Source of the DNA: Clostridium sp.
GTDB lineage: Bacteria > Bacillota > Clostridia > Lachnospirales > Lachnospiraceae
Direction: 5' to 3'
Length of the DNA stretch: 11,687 bases
Assembly (NCBI GenBank): GCA_016302185.1
Contig: JAEDOC010000060.1
Span: forward strand, 1-11,687
Shown here: positions 6,491 through 11,687 of the stretch, one piece after another
Layout: the number at the start of each line of letters is the position of its first letter
Position numbering within the stretch: the first letter of the stretch is position 1
Notes under the pieces: generated by a model
Told to the model about the DNA's origin: nothing
The model's database searches: none
The model's input: only the letters and a program-made list of their open reading frames with translations
Position numbers and translations under genes: made by a program

Positions 6491-7893
6491 CGCCATCCTC
6501 CTTTCTCCAGAACAGGAATTACCTCATAGGCGATGCAGGAACAGAGCGTTGCCGGAAAGCCCCAGTAGACCGGCAGCTCCATCTGAATGAACAGAATACT
6601 GCTGACCAGCCCCACCAGAAAAGCGCCGCAGGCACCCTTCTTCGTCCCCCGGCCGGACACAAACATCCCGTAAATCAGAGGCGTCAGCACCGCCGCAAAA
6701 ACGCCCCAGATGTCCGCACCGAAAAACAGCACGTTCGCCGGTGGATCGATGGACAGCAGAAGAGATGCAGTACCTCCCAGAAAGATAAACAGGCGGGCCA
6801 GAAAGAGCGTTCTGTCCTCACTGCAGTTCTTCTTCCAGATCTTTCCCACCACATCATAAGACATGATAGAGCCCACCAGCAGAAGCTGGGAGTTGGCTGT
6901 AGAGATACAGGAGCCGATGATACTGATCAGGAAAAATCCGCTGAACCTGGAGGACAGCAGATGATTGATGGCATAGATCAGGATATTGTCTGTCTCACAG
7001 TCTGCGCCCAGCTTCGGATCGATCAGGGAAATTCCCAGTCCAATCTGTGTCAGGAAAAAATAGAAAAAAGTGAGAAAGACCAACGCATAGAGAATCATCC
7101 GCTTCGCTGTCCTCCTGTCCTTTGCCGCCACCAGTCGGATCAGATACTGGGGATTGGCTGCCAGTCCCATACCCCAGCCGAAAAAGGTGGTGATATACAT
7201 CAACGAAGTATACCCCAGCGGGTAATACCCGGCGCCTTCCGCCAGAAGCTTCCGTTCCACCACCTGATTGCTCAATACCAGCCCTGCATCCGCCTGACGG
7301 ATGACCGTCAGATAGATTAACACCACACTGACGGTCAGCATTACCAGATTACAGCCGTCTGTCTTGGATACGGAAATAAATCCGCCAAAAGTGGAGTAAA
7401 GAATAAATAAATAGACCAGGAACACTGAAACCTTATAATCAATATGTAACAGGCTGGAGGCCGCGATGCCAAAGCCCTTGATCTGGATGACCAGATACAG
7501 GACATACCCTACACAGATCAGGATTCCCGTTCCAATCTGAAGAAAATCCGACTGGTACCGCTCGCCAATCAGCTGCGGGATCGTCAGCACATTATGCTCA
7601 TACAGCCGATCGCTGATGGCATACAGCATCAGTGCCCCGATAAACCAGGGAATCACAGAAACCATAATTACCGCTGTCCCCTGCTGGCAGACATTGCCCG
7701 TAAAGCCCAGAATGGATGCAGCGGAAATCCAGGTTCCCACAAAGGTAAAAAACAGGCGCAGAAGGCCTGTTTTTCGTTCTCCAATAAAAAATTTCGGTAC
7801 AGAATCGCTCTCGCTGAACGAAGATTTTCCGATAAATAAGATCACCAGCGAATACACGCAAAAATAGATCAGATACACAAAAGATTTGCTCAT
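6487..7893 (-). CDS. Sodium:solute symporter family protein (SSS/SLC5)
   Basis: A 468-residue inner membrane protein with about 12-13 hydrophobic segments of the SSS (PutP/PanF) family. Supporting segments are the FFIGERKTG...SAASILGFTG region (35-66), GGFISVSKTDG (170-180, compare the family's GG-x-V-x-TD), a PutP-like NPQYLIRL (247-254), and CISTANSQLLL (329-339), which matches the TM8 segment contributing Ser residues to the Na2 sodium site. Substrate cannot be read from sequence; family members carry proline, pantothenate, sugars and monocarboxylates. It starts 18 bp after the truA stop, which leaves no independent promoter in the gap, and its stop overlaps the kinase start. In CbrA-type proteins an SSS domain is fused to a kinase; here the parts are separate genes. 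Context suggests 5-oxoproline or a related amino acid, as inference. Confidence 0.9.
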   Translation of the reverse strand: MSKSFVYLIYFCVYSLVILFIGKSSFSESDSVPKFFIGERKTGLLRLFFTFVGTWISAASILGFTGNVCQQGTAVIMVSVIPWFIGALMLYAISDRLYEHNVLTIPQLIGERYQSDFLQIGTGILICVGYVLYLVIQIKGFGIAASSLLHIDYKVSVFLVYLFILYSTFGGFISVSKTDGCNLVMLTVSVVLIYLTVIRQADAGLVLSNQVVERKLLAEGAGYYPLGYTSLMYITTFFGWGMGLAANPQYLIRLVAAKDRRTAKRMILYALVFLTFFYFFLTQIGLGISLIDPKLGADCETDNILIYAINHLLSSRFSGFFLISIIGSCISTANSQLLLVGSIMSYDVVGKIWKKNCSEDRTLFLARLFIFLGGTASLLLSIDPPANVLFFGADIWGVFAAVLTPLIYGMFVSGRGTKKGACGAFLVGLVSSILFIQMELPVYWGFPATLCSCIAYEVIPVLEKGGWR

Positions 7894-7911
7894 ATTTCCC
7901 CCACCATTTTC

Positions 7912-8970
7912 TTACGGCATCTGCTCTTCCGGCTGATAACACGCCTCCAGAAGCACCCCCGCTGCCGCTTCCCGTTTTTCTTCCGGCTGTCGCAGCACAT
8001 AGAAGCCATACCTCTGTCCTTCCGCAAAACGTCCCTTCTCTCGATCCTCCACCAGAACTGTGTTCGCCCCGTTGCGGTACGCCTGATGAATCACCCGCTT
8101 TGCCACTGCCTCGAATTCACTGTCCTCACAGCGGAACATCGAAAACATCGCCGCTCCTCCCGCCGGAACAGCGCTCTGATCCAGCCGGTAATGCCAGTGC
8201 CGGTTCTCTCCTTCCAGATACGGCGCCAGCTCCTTCTCATATTCCATAGAAACCAGAGTTAAGCCCCGGGCAGGAATCGTCGGCCCGGCCGCCGCCCGGT
8301 TTCTGGCCTCCAGAATCTCCTCCATATGCTCCGGCGGGTACACCCCCATACCCATCTTCACCAGAGTTCCGGTAATAATCCGCACCATATTGTAAAGGAA
8401 ACCACTTCCGCTGATTCGGATTGTGATCATATCCCCGTCTTTTTCCACATCCAGCCGATAGATGGTACGCACAGTCTCCTCCGCCTGGGTACGCACCGTA
8501 CAAAAGCTCTTAAAATCATGCTCTCCCACCAGATAAGCTGCTGCCTGTCTCATCTTCTCCACATCCAGCGGAAAATAGCAGAAATGACTGTAAAGCCGCA
8601 GAAGCGGCATATCAATCTTGCGGTTTAATATTTTATATTCATACGTTTTAACGCAGTTTGCCTTTCTCGGATGAAAGCTTAACGGCACCTCCTCCGAAGA
8701 CTGAATCCGAATATCCTCCGGCAGTCGCTGATTCAGTGCAAAACAGATCTTATCCCCGGGAATCCGGCTCTCTGTATCGAATACCGCCACATTTCCCATG
8801 GCATGGACACCGGAATCAGTCCGGCTGGCGCCAATCACCATCACAGGCTCCTTCAACAGCTCGGAAAGCGCCTTATTCAGCACCTCCTCGATGGTCACGC
8901 CATTAGGCTGCAGCTGCCAGCCGCAATATGCAGTTCCGTCATAGGCTACTACCAGCTTGATTCTTCTCAT
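7912..8970 (-). CDS. truA: tRNA pseudouridine synthase A with long C-terminal extension
   Basis: TruA converts uridines 38-40 of the tRNA anticodon stem to pseudouridine. The catalytic motif SRTDSGVHAMGN (49-60) contains nucleophile Asp52. Other family segments are YDGTAYCGWQLQ (10-21), the tyrosine-containing KTYEYKI (108-114) and GSGFLYNMVRIITGTL (188-203). The conserved enzyme ends near residue 245 (ARGLTLVSMEYE), where most TruA proteins end at 245-270 residues. This one continues to 352. The extra 107 residues contain hydrophilic and alpha/beta-looking sequence that I do not recognise. No internal stop or frameshift is seen, so this is a real in-frame extension. It follows ecfT by 31 bp, the usual Firmicutes order. 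The SD is weak (GGAAAGAGA). Confidence 0.96.
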   Translation of the reverse strand: MRRIKLVVAYDGTAYCGWQLQPNGVTIEEVLNKALSELLKEPVMVIGASRTDSGVHAMGNVAVFDTESRIPGDKICFALNQRLPEDIRIQSSEEVPLSFHPRKANCVKTYEYKILNRKIDMPLLRLYSHFCYFPLDVEKMRQAAAYLVGEHDFKSFCTVRTQAEETVRTIYRLDVEKDGDMITIRISGSGFLYNMVRIITGTLVKMGMGVYPPEHMEEILEARNRAAAGPTIPARGLTLVSMEYEKELAPYLEGENRHWHYRLDQSAVPAGGAAMFSMFRCEDSEFEAVAKRVIHQAYRNGANTVLVEDREKGRFAEGQRYGFYVLRQPEEKREAAAGVLLEACYQPEEQMP

Positions 8971-9001
8971 TTCTTATCTCTTTCCATCTTTCTTTCAGAT
9001 T

Positions 9002-9802
9002 CTAAAGCAGCACCCGGATGGCAATAACCGCTGCCAGATACCCCAGAAGAATCACATACGCCACATGATCCCGGCCTTCATACCGAAGCGGCTTCATCTT
9101 GGTCCGTCCAATTCCCCCGCGATAGCATCTGGCCTCCATGGCCATCGCCAGATCCGTTGCCCGGCGGAACGCCGAGACAAAAAGCGGCACCAGAAGAGGG
9201 ATCATGCTTTTCGCCTTCTGAATCAGATTGCCGGATTCAAAATCGGCCCCTCTGGCCATCTGCGCCTTCATGATCTTATCGGTTTCTTCTACCAGAATCG
9301 GTATAAAACGCAGTGCAATGGACATCATCATGGAAATCTCATGGACCGGAACGTGCAGCCGGTTCAGAGCTCCAAGACTCTTCTCCAGACCGTCCGTCAG
9401 CTGATTTGGCGTGGTAGTCAGGGTCATCACAGACGAACCGATCACCAGGTACATCAGACGCATCCCCATAAAGAATGCCAGCTTCAACCCTTCCTCTGTC
9501 ACCTTCAGAAAACCAATCCGGAACAATACCCGGCCATCCGTCAGAAACAGGTTAAAGCTGATACTGATCAAAAGAAGAACAACAATAGCTTTTAACCCTC
9601 TCACAATAAACTTAAACGGAACCCGGGAAAGCTTTACTGACACCGCCAGAAACAGGGTTGCTGCCGCATAGCACCAGAGATTGTTAGCAAAAAATAAGGA
9701 AATGATAAAAATCATAGTACCGAACAATTTGGTTCGGGGATCCAGACGATGCACCACAGAATCCACCGGATAATACTGTCCGATCGTAATATCTCGAATC
9801 AT
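9002..9802 (-). CDS. ecfT: ECF transporter transmembrane subunit EcfT
   Basis: A 266-residue membrane scaffold that joins the EcfA1/EcfA2 ATPases to interchangeable substrate-binding S components for vitamins and other micronutrients. The family N-terminus (HRLDPRTK, 18-25), several hydrophobic segments (about 26-60, 67-85, 105-130, 245-265) and the two cytoplasmic coupling-helix signatures AQMARGADF (180-188) and AMEARCYRGG (221-230) are all present. The second signature carries Arg225-Cys226 in place of Arg-Gly. Its ATG overlaps the ecfA2 stop as ATGA, and GGAGGGAGAG precedes it, so translation is coupled. No S component lies nearby, as expected for the group II shared module. Confidence 0.96.
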   Translation of the reverse strand: MIRDITIGQYYPVDSVVHRLDPRTKLFGTMIFIISLFFANNLWCYAAATLFLAVSVKLSRVPFKFIVRGLKAIVVLLLISISFNLFLTDGRVLFRIGFLKVTEEGLKLAFFMGMRLMYLVIGSSVMTLTTTPNQLTDGLEKSLGALNRLHVPVHEISMMMSIALRFIPILVEETDKIMKAQMARGADFESGNLIQKAKSMIPLLVPLFVSAFRRATDLAMAMEARCYRGGIGRTKMKPLRYEGRDHVAYVILLGYLAAVIAIRVLL

Positions 9803-10692
9803 CGCTTCTCTCCCTCCTCTGTTCTGCAGGGAGCCGGATTCTCTTTCTTCTTCAGCAGATTCAGAATTGCATCCCGCGCCTCTTCAATCGTAGTGATGGT
9901 ATCATCAATATCGACACCCTTTTCTCTCAGCTCCTGCACCACATAAGTAATCTGCGGTGCGGCCAGACCGATCTGCTCCAGCTCTTTATAGTGCTTGAAT
10001 ACCTCCCTGGGCGTATCATCAAAGACCTTTTCCCCATGATTCATCACCATGATTCGATCCACATAGCGGGCCACATCCTCCATACTGTGGGATACCAGAA
10101 GAATGGTAAGCCCGTGCTGCCGGTTCAGTCGCTCAATCTGATCCAGAATCTCATCCCTGCCCTGGGGATCCAGCCCCGCCGTCGGCTCATCCAGAATCAT
10201 CATCTCCGGCCGCATCGCCAATACACCTGCAATGGCCACACGGCGCTTCTGACCGCCGGACAGTTCAAAGGGGGATTTCTCATAGAAGCTCTCATCCAGT
10301 CCCACCAGATCCAGCGCGTGTCTGGCTCTTTTTTCCACCTTTTCCTCGGAAAGGCCCATATTTCTGGGGCCGAAACACACATCGGAAAAAACATCCGCTT
10401 CAAACAGCTGGTGCTCCGGATACTGGAACACCAGTCCTACCTTACTGCGCAGCTGCTTCATGGGATAACCGTCGCTTAAAATACTGGTTCCCTGATACAG
10501 AATATCCCCGCTGGTAGGGCGGATCAATCCGTTCAAATGCTGGATTAAAGTAGATTTGCCGGAACCGGTATGACCGATGAGACCGACAAATTCCCCGTCC
10601 CTAATCTCAAAATTCACATCTTTCAGCGCATGCTGCTCAAAGGCCGTGCCGGCGCCGTAGATGTAGTTCAAATCAACCACTTTTATTGACAT
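9799..10692 (-). CDS. ecfA2: ECF transporter ATP-binding subunit EcfA2
   Basis: A 297-residue cytoplasmic ABC ATPase that pairs with EcfA1 and EcfT to power vitamin uptake. Motifs: Walker A GHTGSGKS (40-47), Q-loop Q90 in VFQYPEHQLF, signature LSGGQ (144-148), Walker B MMILDEP with Glu169, and H-loop His202. The EYPEHQLF-like Q-loop text and the C-terminal tail after about residue 225 are typical of EcfA2. The start has AAGGAAA upstream. It is 42 bp downstream of ecfA1 and overlaps ecfT by 4 bp, which fits a fixed stoichiometric complex. The last ~20 residues are charged and likely unstructured. Confidence 0.95.
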   Translation of the reverse strand: MSIKVVDLNYIYGAGTAFEQHALKDVNFEIRDGEFVGLIGHTGSGKSTLIQHLNGLIRPTSGDILYQGTSILSDGYPMKQLRSKVGLVFQYPEHQLFEADVFSDVCFGPRNMGLSEEKVEKRARHALDLVGLDESFYEKSPFELSGGQKRRVAIAGVLAMRPEMMILDEPTAGLDPQGRDEILDQIERLNRQHGLTILLVSHSMEDVARYVDRIMVMNHGEKVFDDTPREVFKHYKELEQIGLAAPQITYVVQELREKGVDIDDTITTIEEARDAILNLLKKKENPAPCRTEEGEKR

Positions 10693-10734
10693 TGTCTGTT
10701 TCCTTCTTTATTCTCCTGTCACTTCCGGCTCTTT

Positions 10735-11589
10735 TCATGCCAAAAGCGGAAGCAGCGCTTCCATCAACTCTTCTTTTCTCAAAATTCCGTCCGGAAGCGG
10801 CACACCGTTTTTCTTCAGTTCATAAGCCAGTTCCGTCACCTGCGGTACATCCAGGTGATATCCCTTCAGCTCCTCCACCTTAGAAAAAACCTCTCTGGGC
10901 GTTCCGTCCATCACCACACGGCCTCCGTCCATCACAATCACCCGATCGGCATCAATGACCTCTTCCATATAGTGAGTAATGAGAAGTACCGTAATCCCTT
11001 CTTTCCGGTTCAGCTCATGAATGGTCCGGATGACTTCCTTTCGGCCATTGGGATCCAGCATAGCGGTCGGTTCGTCCAGAACGATACATTCCGGCCGCAT
11101 CGCCATTACCCCGGCAATGGCTACCCGCTGCTTCTGGCCGCCGGACAGACGATTGGGAGATTTCTTCCGGTACATGGTCATTCCCACCGCCTTCAGGCTC
11201 TCATCCACCCGCTTCCAGATCTCTTCCGTGGGAACTCCCATATTTTCCGGACCAAAGCCCACATCTTCCTCCACCACATTTCCGATAATCTGGTTATCCG
11301 GATTCTGGAATACCATTCCTGCAGTTTCCCGCACCTCCCAGAGCTTATCCTCGTTTGACGTATCCATCTCCGATACCCAGACCGTTCCTTCGGTGGGGAG
11401 AAGAATTCCGTTGATATGCTTCGCCAGTGTGGACTTGCCGGAACCATTATGACCTAACACTGCCACAAAACTGCCTTTTTCGATCTCCAGATTCACATGA
11501 TCGATGGCTCTGGTCACCTCTTCCACCTTATCCTCTTCATCCCGTCTGATATAATCAAATACAAGATTTACCGCTTTTATAATATTCAT
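10735..11589 (-). CDS. ecfA1: ECF transporter ATP-binding subunit EcfA1
   Basis: A 284-residue cytoplasmic ABC ATPase, first gene of the ECF module. Motifs: Walker A GHNGSGKS (46-53), Q-loop Q95 in VFQNPDNQI, signature LSGGQ (148-152), Walker B CIVLDEP with Glu173, and H-loop His206. The VFQNPDNQI form is typical of EcfA1, distinguishing it from EcfA2's VFQYPEHQ. A TTG codon at 11595 could extend it by two residues, but AAGGG directly abuts that codon and lies 6 nt before the ATG at 11589, so the ATG is preferred. A near-consensus sigma-A promoter lies in the 98 bp upstream, so the module need not depend on read-through from the ribosomal operon that usually precedes it. Confidence 0.95.
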   Translation of the reverse strand: MNIIKAVNLVFDYIRRDEEDKVEEVTRAIDHVNLEIEKGSFVAVLGHNGSGKSTLAKHINGILLPTEGTVWVSEMDTSNEDKLWEVRETAGMVFQNPDNQIIGNVVEEDVGFGPENMGVPTEEIWKRVDESLKAVGMTMYRKKSPNRLSGGQKQRVAIAGVMAMRPECIVLDEPTAMLDPNGRKEVIRTIHELNRKEGITVLLITHYMEEVIDADRVIVMDGGRVVMDGTPREVFSKVEELKGYHLDVPQVTELAYELKKNGVPLPDGILRKEELMEALLPLLA

Positions 11590-11632
11590 GTCCAACCCTT
11601 CTGACTCTCTGTCTTCTGCACATTTGTGTTAG

Positions 11633-11661
11633 ATTTTAGAATAATTTGTAACCATAGTCAA
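11633..11661 (-). promoter_or_regulatory. Predicted sigma-A promoter for ecfA1-ecfA2-ecfT-truA
   Basis: On the minus strand TTGACT (11661-11656) and TAAAAT (11638-11633) are separated by 17 bp; each box matches five of six consensus positions. Transcription would start near 11626, leaving a leader of about 37 nt. No other promoter this good precedes the symporter and kinase genes, so it may drive the whole run down to the response regulator. Confidence 0.75.
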
Positions 11662-11672
11662 GTGGTAACAAA
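11645..11672. repeat. Inverted repeat bracketing the ecfA1 -35 box, candidate operator
   Basis: Two 10-base arms (11645-11654 and 11663-11672, core GTAACCA / TGGTAAC) pair at nine of ten positions around an 8-base centre. The -35 box lies in that centre and the first base of one arm region. Its placement would let a bound dimer block RNA polymerase. It lies upstream of the predicted start, so it would act as DNA, not as a leader RNA structure of this promoter. Confidence 0.45.
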
Positions 11673-11687
11673 CACAAAAAGGATGAT

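Noticed and set aside
6491..6496. Earlier ATG for the histidine kinase
   Set aside because: GGAGG touches this ATG directly, leaving no spacing; the ATG at 6490 has proper spacing and forms an ATGA junction.
11590..11595. TTG start two codons upstream for EcfA1
   Set aside because: The SD abuts the TTG, while the ATG at 11589 has 6-nt spacing.
11607..11625. TGCACATTTGTG-like sequence in the ecfA1 leader as another copy of the pxpA palindrome
   Set aside because: It shares only part of the motif and is not properly palindromic.
1..11687. tRNA/rRNA genes, CRISPR arrays, insertion sequences, integrases, prophage or defence genes
   Set aside because: None seen: coding is almost continuous, the longest gap is 189 bp, and no transposase-like protein, regularly spaced repeat array or tRNA-like cloverleaf was recognised.

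Overview
All ten genes in this window lie on the minus strand, so the biology reads from high to low coordinates. Moderate GC, strong AGGAGG-type ribosome binding sites and the gene order ecfA1-ecfA2-ecfT-truA (typical of Firmicutes, normally just downstream of the ribosomal-protein/rpoA/rplQ cluster) suggest a Clostridia member, plausibly Lachnospiraceae. The taxonomic guess is inference from style and synteny only.

Region 1 (about 11687-7912) is a housekeeping block. A near-consensus sigma-A promoter precedes ecfA1, ecfA2 and ecfT, the shared energizing module of group II ECF vitamin transporters. truA (tRNA pseudouridine synthase) follows and carries an unusual C-terminal extension of about 107 residues. 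No substrate-binding S component is present, as expected for a shared module.

Region 2 (7893-3737) is a signalling and transport block: a sodium:solute symporter (SSS/SLC5 family), a membrane histidine kinase whose likely start overlaps the symporter stop as ATGA, and an NtrC-type response regulator (REC-AAA+-Fis HTH). It resembles a CbrA/CbrB system in which the transporter and kinase are separate genes. The regulator has GAFAGA where sigma-54 activators normally have GAFTGA.

Region 3 (3736-3548) is a 189-bp intergenic control region. It holds a perfect 18-bp palindrome, a second near-palindromic copy, a third half-site at the regulator's stop codon, a sigma-54-like -24/-12 element overlapping the palindrome, a well-formed sigma-A promoter farther downstream, and a possible weak terminator formed by the same palindrome plus a T-run.

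Region 4 (3547-1) is a 5-oxoproline (pyroglutamate) catabolic operon: pxpA, an NRAMP-family (YcsG-like) membrane transporter lacking the usual metal-binding TM1 motif, pxpB, and pxpC, which runs off the window edge. PxpABC is the established ATP-dependent prokaryotic 5-oxoprolinase.

The most attractive overall hypothesis is that the symporter, kinase and regulator sense and/or import 5-oxoproline or a related compound and switch on the pxp operon through the palindrome array. Individual gene identities are well supported; this regulatory link is inference from adjacency and promoter architecture.
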